From NCBI RefSeq assembly GCF_013377535.1, contig NZ_JABCJE010000001.1, positions 496,001 through 560,000 on the forward strand: a stretch of 64,000 nucleotides of DNA, in the 5' to 3' direction. A model generated the notes under the pieces. It saw only the letters and a program-made list of their open reading frames with translations, was not told where the DNA came from and did no database searches. A program made the position numbers and the translations under genes. Positions 19,741 through 28,054 of the stretch are shown in pieces (within the stretch, counting starts at the first letter, position 1; the number at the start of each line of letters is the position of its first letter). This DNA is from Donghicola mangrovi (GTDB taxonomy: Bacteria > Pseudomonadota > Alphaproteobacteria > Rhodobacterales > Rhodobacteraceae).

Positions 19741-20593
19741 CCGGTCTTTCGCGTTTACTCAAAAAAGGACCGCTATAGGGGCGGTCGTGGTCAAGGGCAG
19801 AAATGCGCGTCCGGCTATCTGCCACTTCTTCGAGGTCCAGATCAACATAGGTGATGGTTGGTATATCCTGCGCCGATGCGGCAATTCGGCCCCAAGGATC
19901 AATCGCAAGGCTGTATCCATAGGTCGAACGAGGCTTTTCGGTCCTTATTTTGTGGGCTCCGCATTGGGCCGGGGCCAGCACCCAGGCTCCGCATTCGATG
20001 GACCGCGCCCGCAGCAAAGTTTCCCAATGGGCCGCACCGGTGACTGGCGAAAACGCCGCCGGAACCGTGATGATCTGTGCGCCAGCCTTGGCCAGATCGC
20101 GAAACAGGTGAGGGAAGCGAACATCGTAGCAGATGGTCATGCCTACGGTGCCAAAGGGGGTTTCGGCCAGAACAGCGCGATCCCCGGGACGGTAGCCTGC
20201 AGATTCCCGATAGCTTTCGGTGTCAGAAACCTGCACGTCGAACATGTGGATTTTGTCATACTGCGCGGCGATCGCGCCCGTTGGATCGATCAGGAAAGAC
20301 CGGTTGGCAAAGCGGCCGTCCGGATCGTGGGTTTTCAGCGACAAGGACCCGATCAGCAGCCAAATCCCGTGTTGCGCCGCTGCTTCGCGCAGGCCAGCCA
20401 GCGTCGGATCGTCGTCCTGATGGCGCAACACCCGCAATTGGTGATCGCGAGAGGTGGAAACACAATTGCTGACCTCGGGGGTCAGGACAAATCCGGCGCC
20501 GCCTTGAACAGCCTCGGCGATCCGGTCCTGCAACATCGACAGGTTCTCTGCCGGATCGTCAGAGGACGTGATCTGAAGCAGCGCCGCCCGCAT
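19727..20593 (-). CDS. Carbon-nitrogen hydrolase (Nit2/omega-amidase-like)
   Basis: 288 residues of the nitrilase superfamily. The catalytic Glu (LTPEVSN), Lys (YDKIHMFDV) and Cys (GMTICYDVRFPHLFRDLA) are all present. The sequence is closest by eye to the Nit1/Nit2 branch, which hydrolyses deaminated glutathione or alpha-ketoglutaramate; placement right after grxC (glutaredoxin) fits a glutathione-related role. Its ATG shares one base with the grxC stop (TGATG). Confidence 0.9.
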   Translation of the reverse strand: MRAALLQITSSDDPAENLSMLQDRIAEAVQGGAGFVLTPEVSNCVSTSRDHQLRVLRHQDDDPTLAGLREAAAQHGIWLLIGSLSLKTHDPDGRFANRSFLIDPTGAIAAQYDKIHMFDVQVSDTESYRESAGYRPGDRAVLAETPFGTVGMTICYDVRFPHLFRDLAKAGAQIITVPAAFSPVTGAAHWETLLRARSIECGAWVLAPAQCGAHKIRTEKPRSTYGYSLAIDPWGRIAASAQDIPTITYVDLDLEEVADSRTRISALDHDRPYSGPFLSKRERPDGDR

Positions 20594-20850
20594 CACTCGG
20601 CCAACAGCGCGTCAAGCTTGCCCGCGCGGTCCAGCGCGTACAGGTCATCGCAGCCGCCCACATGGGTTTCGCCGATGAAAATCTGGGGCACGGTGTGGCG
20701 GCCATGGGCACGATCCATCATCTCGGGTCGGCGGTCGGGCTGCTCGTACAGGTCGATCTCGGTATAGGCCGCGCCCTTCTGGTTCAGCAGGCGCTTGGCC
20801 GCGTGGCAGAACCCACAGAGCGGCGATGTGTAGATTTCGATGGGCTTCAT
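20593..20850 (-). CDS. grxC: Glutaredoxin 3
   Basis: 85 residues, the normal size of small dithiol glutaredoxins. Active site C12-G-F-C15 (the more common form is CPYC). The TVPQIF cis-proline motif and GGCDDLYAL glutathione-binding segment are present. It reduces disulfides and glutathione mixed disulfides in the cytoplasm. Upstream by 32 bp is comF; downstream the nitrilase-family gene is coupled through a TGATG overlap. Confidence 0.95.
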   Translation of the reverse strand: MKPIEIYTSPLCGFCHAAKRLLNQKGAAYTEIDLYEQPDRRPEMMDRAHGRHTVPQIFIGETHVGGCDDLYALDRAGKLDALLAE

Positions 20851-20882
20851 GACACGTTCCTTTTGTGGAATTTGTTACGCAT

Positions 20883-21626
20883 TTAGGGCGTCTGTGCAAC
20901 GCGTGCGAGGGTTACGACAGAAACTTCGCGCACCTGTGACGCCAAGAGCGCCTCTGTGCAGGCGCCAAGCGTCGCGCCAGAGGTCATCACATCGTCCACC
21001 AGCAGAACGTGCCGACCGGCGATCCTGTCCGCCCTTTGGGAGTGCACCGTGATGGCGCCGCGCAAGGCCTCGAACCGTTCGGCGCGCCCCAGCCCATCCA
21101 GCGATTCGTGCCGACCGTGCCGCGTCAGAGCATCCGGCACACACACCAGATGGCGGTGCCGCGCCAGACCCTGCGCCAGAAGCGCCGCCTGATTGTAGCG
21201 CCTGCGGAACATTCGCCGCCAGTGCAGTGGGACAGGCACCACAACCGTATCGGGCTGGATCATCGCTCGGGCTGCCATGCCCATCAGGGGGGCCATTCCG
21301 CGGGCAATATCCGTGCGGTCGCCATGCTTCATCGCCAGCACCAGTTTGCGCCCCAAGCCCTCATACATCAGCGCCGCACGCCCTTGCGACCAAGGCGGCG
21401 GGCTGGCCAGACAGGTATCACAATGCTCGCCAAAGCCCGCAGCCCCCGCCAGAGGCACCCCGCAGCCATCGCAGACCAGCCCGCCGATCACATGCACCTC
21501 GCGGCGGCACGGCCCGCACAGGGCAAAGTCCGCCCCCACCGTTTCACCGCACCCCAGACATCGGGGCGGATAGATCACCCGAAGCGCCGTTTGTATTGTC
21601 GCCAGCGCCACATTAGAAGTTTGCAT
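20883..21626 (-). CDS. comF: ComF-family phosphoribosyltransferase-like protein
   Basis: 247 residues. The N-terminus carries paired-Cys zinc motifs (CLGCGE, CGPCRR, CDGCG, HCDTC) and the C-terminal half is a PRTase fold with the PRPP loop VLLVDDVMTSGATL. ComF proteins are associated with DNA uptake and handling of imported single strands; in alphaproteobacteria the role is little studied. The ATG at 21626 is immediately adjacent to the opposite-strand methyltransferase ATG at 21627 (CATATG); a GTG five codons downstream is an alternative. Confidence 0.9.
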   Translation of the reverse strand: MQTSNVALATIQTALRVIYPPRCLGCGETVGADFALCGPCRREVHVIGGLVCDGCGVPLAGAAGFGEHCDTCLASPPPWSQGRAALMYEGLGRKLVLAMKHGDRTDIARGMAPLMGMAARAMIQPDTVVVPVPLHWRRMFRRRYNQAALLAQGLARHRHLVCVPDALTRHGRHESLDGLGRAERFEALRGAITVHSQRADRIAGRHVLLVDDVMTSGATLGACTEALLASQVREVSVVTLARVAQTP

Positions 21627-22448
21627 ATGTCGAACCCCAGATCTCTCATCGACGGGCCGGCGCGTCAGCGCCAACTGGCCCGCGCCGCCAAAAACCCGCT
21701 GCTTTTCCTGCAAGAAGCCGCTGCAGATGACCTTCAGGATCGGCTTATGCTGGTTAACAGGTCGTTTCAGGACAGTGTCGTGGTCAGCGACTGGCCTCAA
21801 CTATGGGCGGACCGCCTGCCCGAAGCCCGCGTCATCGCCCCCACGCCCACGCTGGATGTGCAGGAAAACAGCGTCGATCTGGCGATCCACGCCCTGAACC
21901 TGCACTGGACCGAAGACCCCGTGGGCCAACTGATCCAGCTGCGCCGCGCCCTGCGCCCCGACGGGTTGCTGATTGCGTCGCTGTTCGGTGGCCAGACCCT
22001 GACCGAACTGCGCATGGCCATGAGCGAGGCCGAATCGCGCGTCACTGGCGGCCTGTCCCCCCGCGTGCTGCCGATGGGGGATATCCGCGACCTTGGCGGG
22101 CTGCTGCAGCGCGCAGGCTTTGCCCTGCCGGTCAGCGACACCTTCCGCATCAAAGTCCGCTACGACAACGCCATCGCCCTGATGCGCGAGCTGCGGATGA
22201 TGGGCGAAGGGAATGCTCTGAACGACCGCCTGCGCCAGCCCACCCGCCGCGCCGTCCTGTTCGAAGCCGCACGCATCTATGCCGAAAACTTTGCCGATGC
22301 CGACGGGCGCATCCCCGCGACCTTCGAGTTCTGCATCCTGACCGGTTGGGCCCCCGCCGACAGCCAACCCCAGCCCTTGCGGCCCGGCAGTGCGGCCGCC
22401 CGTCTGGCCGACGCCCTGAACACCACAGAAACGAAGCTCGACGATTGA
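21627..22448 (+). CDS. SAM-dependent methyltransferase (NDUFAF5/BioC-like)
   Basis: 273 residues. The opening RNPLLFLQEAAADDLQDRL-like region (seen as AAKNPLLFLQEAAADDL) and SVDLAIHALNLHWTEDPVGQ resemble the alphaproteobacterial homologues of human NDUFAF5, an arginine hydroxylase/methyltransferase-fold assembly factor of complex I. The classical glycine-rich SAM motif I is weak, as in that branch. The protein was joined to a longer upstream frame, but similarity begins only at this ATG. It starts back-to-back with comF. Function is inferred by resemblance. Confidence 0.82.
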   Translation: MSNPRSLIDGPARQRQLARAAKNPLLFLQEAAADDLQDRLMLVNRSFQDSVVVSDWPQLWADRLPEARVIAPTPTLDVQENSVDLAIHALNLHWTEDPVGQLIQLRRALRPDGLLIASLFGGQTLTELRMAMSEAESRVTGGLSPRVLPMGDIRDLGGLLQRAGFALPVSDTFRIKVRYDNAIALMRELRMMGEGNALNDRLRQPTRRAVLFEAARIYAENFADADGRIPATFEFCILTGWAPADSQPQPLRPGSAAARLADALNTTETKLDD

Positions 22449-22509
22449 CCACGGGGGCATCCCCCTTATCTCCAACCGCAAAGAAATAACAAACGATTGG
22501 AACGACGCC

Positions 22510-23559
22510 ATGCTGGACGCCAAATGCCCCGCCCATGCCCCCGCTGATCACCCCAAAGTGCCTCAGCCCAAAGTCGGCATCCTGCTGGCCAACCTCGGCA
22601 CGCCGGATGGCACCGACTACTGGTCCATGCGCCGCTACCTGAACGAATTCCTGTCGGACCGCCGCGTAATCGACTACTCGCCGCTGTTCTGGCAGCCCCT
22701 GCTGCAACTGGTGATCCTGTCCACCCGCCCCAAGAAATCCGGCGCGGCCTACGCCTCGATCTGGAACAACGAGGCAAACGAATCCCCCCTCATGACCATC
22801 ACCAAGGACCAAACAGCCGCCATCAAAGCGGACCTCGAGGCCCAGTATGGCGACAACGTCATGGTCGAGTTCTGCATGCGCTACGGCAACCCCTCGACCA
22901 ACTCTGTCGTCCGCAAGATGGTCGAGGCCGGCTGCACCAAAATCCTGTTCTTCCCGCTCTACCCTCAATACGCAGGCGCCACCTCGGCCACGGCGAACGA
23001 CCAGTTCTTCCGCGCCCTGATGAAGGAAAAATGGCAGCCCACCGCCCGCGTCGTGGACCCCTATTTCGCGCACCCCCTCTATATCGAGGCTCTGGCCCAA
23101 TCCATCGAGGCCGCCTACGCCAAACTGGACAAAAAGCCTGACGTGTTGGTCTGCTCCTACCACGGCCTACCGAAGCGCTATCTGGTCAAAGAAGGCGACC
23201 CCTATCACTGCCAATGCCAGAAAACGACGCGCCTCCTGAAAGAGCGCCTTGGTTGGGCCGACACCGAAATCACCACAACCTTCCAATCGCGCTTCGGCCC
23301 CGAAGAGTGGCTCCAGCCCTACACGGTAGAAGAGGTCGCGCGTCTGGCCGAAGCTGGCAAAACCAACATCGCCGTATGTGCGCCTGCCTTCTCGGCGGAC
23401 TGCATCGAAACTCTGGAAGAAATCAACGAAGAGATCCGCGAATCGTTCGAACACGCGGGCGGGCATGACTTTACCTACATCCCCTGCCTGAACGACGATC
23501 CGGCACATATCCGCGCCCTAACCGCGATCATCCGCGAAAACCTCGGGGGCTGGCTCTAA
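22510..23559 (+). CDS. hemH: Ferrochelatase
   Basis: 349 residues. HemH inserts Fe2+ into protoporphyrin IX, the last step of heme synthesis. Signatures: GILLANLGTPDGTDYWSMR at the N-terminus, SYHGLPKRYLVKEGDPYHC (catalytic His region) and TTFQSRFGPEEWLQPYT, then CAPAFSADCIETLEEI. It starts 61 bp after the methyltransferase stop. One of five heme genes in the window. Confidence 0.97.
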   Translation: MLDAKCPAHAPADHPKVPQPKVGILLANLGTPDGTDYWSMRRYLNEFLSDRRVIDYSPLFWQPLLQLVILSTRPKKSGAAYASIWNNEANESPLMTITKDQTAAIKADLEAQYGDNVMVEFCMRYGNPSTNSVVRKMVEAGCTKILFFPLYPQYAGATSATANDQFFRALMKEKWQPTARVVDPYFAHPLYIEALAQSIEAAYAKLDKKPDVLVCSYHGLPKRYLVKEGDPYHCQCQKTTRLLKERLGWADTEITTTFQSRFGPEEWLQPYTVEEVARLAEAGKTNIAVCAPAFSADCIETLEEINEEIRESFEHAGGHDFTYIPCLNDDPAHIRALTAIIRENLGGWL

Positions 23560-23564
23560 GCCCC

Positions 23565-23640
23565 CTTCTTCTTCGGTAAAATACTCTGGGGAGTGAATTG
23601 GGGCCCCGCCCCAAGAGAGGGGCAAAGCCCCTCTACCCTA
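23565..23640 (+). repeat. Intergenic repeat element, copy 1 (3' of hemH)
   Basis: Just after the hemH stop the 22-base block 23565-23586 (CTTCTTCTTCGG then TAAAATACTC) is nearly the same as 32845-32866 after the asparaginase gene (19 of 22 bases identical). It continues into GC-rich short inverted repeats (TGGGGCCCCGCCCCA and GAGGGGCAAAGCCCCTC). It looks like a dispersed 3'-flanking element of the kind common in Roseobacter genomes, perhaps with terminator function. Confidence 0.55.
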
Positions 23641-23652
23641 TCCGGAAAATGA

Positions 23653-23680
23653 AAAAGGCGGTGGTTGCCCACCGCCTTTT
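23653..23680. terminator. Bidirectional intrinsic terminator
   Basis: AAAAGGCGGTGG-TTGC-CCACCGCCTTTT is a perfect palindromic hairpin with A-run and T-run, lying between the convergent hemH and the 61-residue gene. Confidence 0.92.
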
Positions 23681-23703
23681 CCTTTGTACTGATTAGCTCG
23701 AAA

Positions 23704-23889
23704 TTACTTCGAAGCTGCGGCAACCAGAACGGCAACCAGGATCAGCGGAACAATCAGACCTGCCGACGACGACGAGGTGGTTGCTTCTTCCACGACCACG
23801 GGAGCTTCGATTACGGGCTCTGCCAGCGAACCAGCGAAAGCAGTCGAAGCGGATGCTGCCAGAGCGGCGGCCAGAACGAGTTTCTTCAT
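23704..23889 (-). CDS. Small secreted/tail-anchored protein, unknown function
   Basis: 61 residues. An N-terminal signal peptide (MKKLVLAAALAASASTAFA, cleavage expected before GS) leaves a mature part of about 42 residues: an acidic Val/Glu stretch, a run of four serines and a hydrophobic C-terminal helix (AGLIVPLILVAVLVAAASK). The ATG has a strong GGAGG site 7 bp before it and the gene ends at a bidirectional terminator, so it is probably expressed. A small membrane-inserted peptide of unknown role. Confidence 0.78.
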   Translation of the reverse strand: MKKLVLAAALAASASTAFAGSLAEPVIEAPVVVEEATTSSSSAGLIVPLILVAVLVAAASK

Positions 23890-24038
23890 AGTATCCTCCA
23901 GTATAAGCTTGCCACTGCGGTTTATTGAGGACAGCGACAAGCACCCAAGACTTACCTCGTAGGAATTTTCTAACCAGCTATCATTGGCAAATGCAAACTT
24001 AACTTGTGGGAGGATTCAATGAGTTCCCTACGATGTCG

Positions 24039-24656
24039 TCAAATTAGCAACACTTGGGTTCCAACCTTGGTCAATTCGTACAACTGCGCGATGTGTTCGT
24101 TGTACAAACCGATGCATCCGTTGGACGACCGGCGGCCAATCTTACGAGTGTCGTGGGTCCCGTGGATTCGGTAGAACTGCCAGCTCAGGTACAAAGCGTG
24201 GGTTCCCAGAGGGTTATCCGGACCTGCGGGGATGAAATCCGGCCATTCGGGGTTCCGTTCTTTCATCGCGGGGGTCGGCGACCAAGTGGGGCCATCGACC
24301 TTGCGGATAATCTCGGTGCGGCCGCGGCGGGTCAGGTCATCGGTCAGCGGAACACTGGTCGGGAACAGCTTGTAGACGCTCTGGTCTTCCGACCAGAAAT
24401 GCAGCGCCCGGCTATCGATATCGACCAGAATCGCGCCGTTGGTGGTGTTGCTGAAATAGGGGCGCCAATCCAGCGTACGGAAGCTGGAAATGTTGCGACG
24501 AACACCCTGTTCGATGGACCCTTCCAGCTCGAACGTGTTGTTCATCTGCGACCCGCTTTGCGCCAAAGCAGGTGCGGCCAATGCGGCAACGCCACCGGCG
24601 ATCCCGCTCGCCAGAAAACCGCGGCGGGAGAGACCCGTCACCTTACGATCAGCCAT
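24039..24656 (-). CDS. L,D-transpeptidase (YkuD family) with Tat-type signal
   Basis: 205 residues. The N-terminus has a twin-arginine signal (SRRGFLASGIAGG, then a hydrophobic stretch ending APALAQ). The YkuD domain shows HGTHDTRKIGRRSSNGCIGL, with the catalytic Cys and the upstream His. It likely forms 3-3 peptidoglycan cross-links or attaches proteins to the wall. It is divergent from the CAP-domain lipoprotein, and a second L,D-transpeptidase lies 0.7 kb away. Confidence 0.93.
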   Translation of the reverse strand: MADRKVTGLSRRGFLASGIAGGVAALAAPALAQSGSQMNNTFELEGSIEQGVRRNISSFRTLDWRPYFSNTTNGAILVDIDSRALHFWSEDQSVYKLFPTSVPLTDDLTRRGRTEIIRKVDGPTWSPTPAMKERNPEWPDFIPAGPDNPLGTHALYLSWQFYRIHGTHDTRKIGRRSSNGCIGLYNEHIAQLYELTKVGTQVLLI

Positions 24657-24820
24657 GTGTTCCTCCGGATGATCTGAAATCCACAAATTTGCTTATATCT
24701 ATGGTGGAAATGCCGCAGTCGCAAATCAAACCGCAGTAAACTCCAAGAGATTAACGAACTGTGGGTTTGAAACCGCATACCCCTTTGGGTAAGGCATGGG
24801 GAAACAAACGAGGGGCCCGC

Positions 24821-25360
24821 ATGTTCCGCCTACTACCTATTCTACTCAGTTTCCTGGTCGCTCTGTCGGCTTGTGCTCCGGCACCGGCTCCCGCCAGACT
24901 TGGCCCTGATGGCAAACCGCTGCCCCGCATGTATCGAATCAGCTCCGCTGACGAGGCACGCATCCAGTACGGCATCCTCGACTCGGTGAACGCGCTGCGC
25001 GCTGCCGCCCACGAGGCCCCGGTTGTTCTGGACCCCCGCCTGAACGCAGCAGCGGCGACCCATTCGCGTGACATGGCGGTCCAGAACCGTCCGTGGCACT
25101 TCGGCTCTGACGGTTCTTCGCCGATCGACCGTGTTCGCCGCGTTGGCTACGGCGGACACCTTGTGGGTGAGCTGATCTCTGAAACCTACGAGACCGAGAC
25201 CGAAACCCTGGCCGCATGGGCCGAGGATCCGGTGACTCGCAAGGTTCTGATGTCCAAAGACGCCACCGAAATCGGCTTTGCCTGGTTCCAGGAGAACAAC
25301 GGCAAGATCTGGTGGACCATGGAGCTTGGCGCTCCGGCACGTTTCTCGGACCCGAGCTAA
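24821..25360 (+). CDS. CAP/SCP-domain lipoprotein
   Basis: 179 residues. Lipoprotein signal with lipobox ALSAC (Cys at about residue 18). The CAP (cysteine-rich secretory protein/SCP) domain has the spaced His and Glu positions: AATHSRDMA, RPWHFGSDGSSP, GELISETY, IWWTMELG. CAP proteins of bacteria (YkwD type) are extracytoplasmic, with unknown or lipid-/wall-related roles. The ATG at 24821 sits behind AGGGG and starts the signal peptide; the frame is open from 24761. It sits between two L,D-transpeptidases. Confidence 0.9.
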   Translation: MFRLLPILLSFLVALSACAPAPAPARLGPDGKPLPRMYRISSADEARIQYGILDSVNALRAAAHEAPVVLDPRLNAAAATHSRDMAVQNRPWHFGSDGSSPIDRVRRVGYGGHLVGELISETYETETETLAAWAEDPVTRKVLMSKDATEIGFAWFQENNGKIWWTMELGAPARFSDPS

Positions 25361-25378
25361 TCGGGTCCGACGCTTCCT

Positions 25379-25876
25379 TTAGGGATAGATCGAGATCGGG
25401 GTGCCATCGCGAACCATCGCGTAAATCATCTCGATCTCTTTGTCCGTGACCGCGATGCAGCCAGCGGTCCAGTCATCCCCCCAGCTGCGATAGGGTGCGG
25501 GACGCCCGTGAATAAAGATGTCACCGCCCGGCCTCTTCCCCTGTGACAACGCAAATTCCACATCCTGTTCATTGGGATAGCTGACCCCCAGTGACAGATG
25601 GAACTTGCTGTTCGGGTTGCGGCGGTTGATCTGATAGAGGCCCTCGGGGGTTTTGCCGTCGCCCTCGAACTGCTTGTGGCCCACGGGGTTACCACCCAAG
25701 TGGATGTCATAGGCCGTCAGCACCTTGTCGAAGTGCATCAGATACATTTTGCGCTGGCCCTTATAGACCAGAATCTGGGTGACGGCCGGCCCGCGATAGG
25801 TCTTGAACTTGCCACTGCTACAGGCGGCCACACCCACCAAAAGCAAGACGCACAGCGCCAGCTTTAAAAAACGCAT
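25379..25876 (-). CDS. L,D-transpeptidase (YkuD family) lipoprotein
   Basis: 165 residues. Lipoprotein signal with lipobox GVAAC (Cys near residue 19). The domain is a short YkuD/ErfK type with FIHGRPAPY and catalytic WTAGCIAVTDKEI. It is predicted to act on periplasmic peptidoglycan, possibly as a murein endopeptidase-like member (the short DpaA/LdtF branch) rather than a cross-linker. It is convergent with the CAP-domain lipoprotein, 18 bp apart. Confidence 0.92.
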   Translation of the reverse strand: MRFLKLALCVLLLVGVAACSSGKFKTYRGPAVTQILVYKGQRKMYLMHFDKVLTAYDIHLGGNPVGHKQFEGDGKTPEGLYQINRRNPNSKFHLSLGVSYPNEQDVEFALSQGKRPGGDIFIHGRPAPYRSWGDDWTAGCIAVTDKEIEMIYAMVRDGTPISIYP

Positions 25877-25954
25877 TTCACACTACCCTTATGTGTCTCA
25901 ATGCAACGGGCCATACATGATTCATGCCAAAGGGCACAGTGGGCCAGACCCGAC

Positions 25955-26734
25955 TCAGGGTTTTTGTGAACGCATCTCGTCGAGTTTGCGATCAATGGCA
26001 TCCAGACGGGCCAAAACCTCTTCTCGGTGGTCGTCGGTTGCGCGAACCTTATCCTCGGAATGGGCGTCTTGCATCGAGTTCACGATCAGACCCACCAGCA
26101 GGTTCACCACGGCAAAGGTGGTCAGCAGAATGAACGGGACAAAGAACACCCACGCATAGGGGTAGACCTCCATCACGGGGCGGACGATGCCCATGGACCA
26201 GCTTTCCAGCGTCATGATCTGGAACAGCGAATAGGCGCTGCGCCCCATCGTCCCGAACCACTGGGGGAAGCTTTCTCCGAACACGGTCGTGGCAATCACG
26301 GACCCGATGTAGAACAGGATCGCCATCAGGAAAAAGACGCTGCCCATGCCCGGCAGCGCGCGGACCAACCCTTCGACCACGCGGCGCAGGCGCGGAAAGA
26401 CCGAGATCACGCGCAGCACCCGCAGGATACGCAGCGCCCGCAGGGCCGACACAGAATGACCGCCCGGCACCATGGCGCACCCGACAATCACCGCGTCAAA
26501 GATATTCCAGCCGTTCCGGAAAAACCGTCCGCCATGGGCATAGAGCTTGGCCAGAAGCTCGATGATAAAGATCGACAGGCACACCCCGTCGATCAATCGG
26601 ATCAGCCAGCCAAAATGGGACATGACGGTTTCAGATGTCTCTAGCCCCAGCACCAAGGCGTTGACCAGAATCACGACTACGATCCCGTTGCGCACCGAAG
26701 GGCGCTGCAACCAGACGGCCAGAGTATCTTTCAT
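25955..26734 (-). CDS. Voltage-gated sodium channel, NaChBac/NavBac type
   Basis: 259 residues forming one six-helix subunit of a homotetramer. S4 at about 99-118 carries arginines every third position (R99, R102, R105, R108). The pore loop has the selectivity filter TLESWS at 175-180, the hallmark of bacterial Na+ channels, followed by S6 (VFFVPFILLTTFAVVNLLVG). A short C-terminal coiled coil (about 235-255) suits tetramer assembly. In marine bacteria such channels may help motility, chemotaxis or pH and salt responses. No motility genes are nearby. Confidence 0.94.
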   Translation of the reverse strand: MKDTLAVWLQRPSVRNGIVVVILVNALVLGLETSETVMSHFGWLIRLIDGVCLSIFIIELLAKLYAHGGRFFRNGWNIFDAVIVGCAMVPGGHSVSALRALRILRVLRVISVFPRLRRVVEGLVRALPGMGSVFFLMAILFYIGSVIATTVFGESFPQWFGTMGRSAYSLFQIMTLESWSMGIVRPVMEVYPYAWVFFVPFILLTTFAVVNLLVGLIVNSMQDAHSEDKVRATDDHREEVLARLDAIDRKLDEMRSQKP

Positions 26735-26752
26735 CCGTATGTCCTGTTTTTG

Positions 26753-27979
26753 TTAGCCTTTCTCGGGTCGATCGAACCGAGCCGCTAGTTCCACATGGGA
26801 AGACCAACGGAACTGGTCAACGACCTGCACCCAATTCAGGCGATATCCTGCCTTAACCAGAACGGCCGCATCGCGGGCGAATGTAACGGGATTGCAGCTG
26901 ACATAGGCAATAACGGGGATTTTGGTCTGCGCGATCTCGGCCACCTGCGCCTGAGCGCCCGCACGCGGGGGGTCCAGCACCACGGCGTCCAGCTTTTGCA
27001 TGTCCGAGGCGATGACAGGGTTGCGGAACAGATCGCGTACCTCGGCCTTCATCTTTTTCAGGCCCTTGGCGTTGCGCCAGCCCAAATCCAGCGCCTTGAT
27101 CATCTCGGGCACGCCCTCCAGCGCCCATACCTCGGCTTTGCGAGCCAGGGGCAGGCTGAACGTCCCGCAACCGGCAAAGAAGTCCGCAACGTGGTCAGCG
27201 TCGCCCACAGCCTCTAGGACGGCGGCACGCAGGGTATCCTCGCCATGGCGGGTGGCCTGCAGGAACGAACCCGCGGGCGGGACAACGGTGATGCCATCAA
27301 AGTCCTGCGCGGGGGGGTGACGCAGGGCAACAGTCTCATCCTCCCACGCGAGGCGCGACAGGCCCAAGCGTTCGGCCAGAGGGCCCAGTTCCATGCGCAG
27401 CTTGTCGTCCAGCGTTTTGCCACCGGTGACGGACACATCCAGCTTGTTCAGGGTCAGGGTGATGGTGACGCTCAACTCGCCCTTGCGGCTGCCACCGACC
27501 TTGACCAGCTCGGTCACGATCGACCGTGCGTCCAACAGCGCGGGGTCCAGCAGGGTGCAGCCGTCGATTTCCACGATCTGGTCAGATTCGCGCACGTGGA
27601 AGCCGACCTGAGCCCCCGATTTCGTGCGGCGTGCTGAAAACACAGCGCGGCGGCGGGATGCGGGCGGGCTTGTTTCGATGCTGCGAATGGGGGCGTCCAG
27701 CCCGTGGGCCTTGAGCGCGGTTTCCACCACGCCGACCTTCCACTGGGCCACGAATGCATCGCTGGCGTGCTGCAAACTGCACCCTCCGCAACGCTTGAAG
27801 CGTGGACAGGGCGCCTTGACGCGATCCGCGCTGGGTTCGACGATGCGGGCGTTTTCCAGATGCTCGCCGTTCAGATCGCCTTCGACGCGCTCTCCGGGCA
27901 GGGTTAGGGGCACGTAGACGGGACCGGCGGCGATACCGTCCCCATGAAGTCCCAGTCGTTCGATCACAATCTCGGTCAC
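26753..27979 (-). CDS. rRNA/tRNA (uracil-5-)-methyltransferase, TrmA/RlmD family
   Basis: 408 residues. An N-terminal TRAM-like region, then a 4Fe-4S motif CPRFKRCGGCSLQH, SAM motif DFFAGCGTFSLPLA, LDPPRAGA, and the catalytic Cys in YVSCNPVTFARD. It makes m5U in 23S rRNA or tRNA. The GTG start at 27979 is preferred because AAGGAG lies 8 bp upstream and VTEIVIERLG is the normal beginning; the frame is open to 28042. It is 75 bp from the GATase-like gene and ends 18 bp before the Na+ channel start. Confidence 0.94.
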   Translation of the reverse strand: MTEIVIERLGLHGDGIAAGPVYVPLTLPGERVEGDLNGEHLENARIVEPSADRVKAPCPRFKRCGGCSLQHASDAFVAQWKVGVVETALKAHGLDAPIRSIETSPPASRRRAVFSARRTKSGAQVGFHVRESDQIVEIDGCTLLDPALLDARSIVTELVKVGGSRKGELSVTITLTLNKLDVSVTGGKTLDDKLRMELGPLAERLGLSRLAWEDETVALRHPPAQDFDGITVVPPAGSFLQATRHGEDTLRAAVLEAVGDADHVADFFAGCGTFSLPLARKAEVWALEGVPEMIKALDLGWRNAKGLKKMKAEVRDLFRNPVIASDMQKLDAVVLDPPRAGAQAQVAEIAQTKIPVIAYVSCNPVTFARDAAVLVKAGYRLNWVQVVDQFRWSSHVELAARFDRPEKG

Positions 27980-28054
27980 GGGCGCGCTCCTTTTTGGCTG
28001 GCTGTTTGGCAGGCAACTACCTGCTTCGACAGCCAAGGCCAAGCGCGTTCCCGT

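Noticed and set aside
24019-24174. 51-residue plus-strand frame with a strong GGGAGGA site, antisense to an L,D-transpeptidase gene
   Set aside because: Composition is that of a reverse-complement shadow and it has no recognisable features; only the ribosome-site-like sequence speaks for it.
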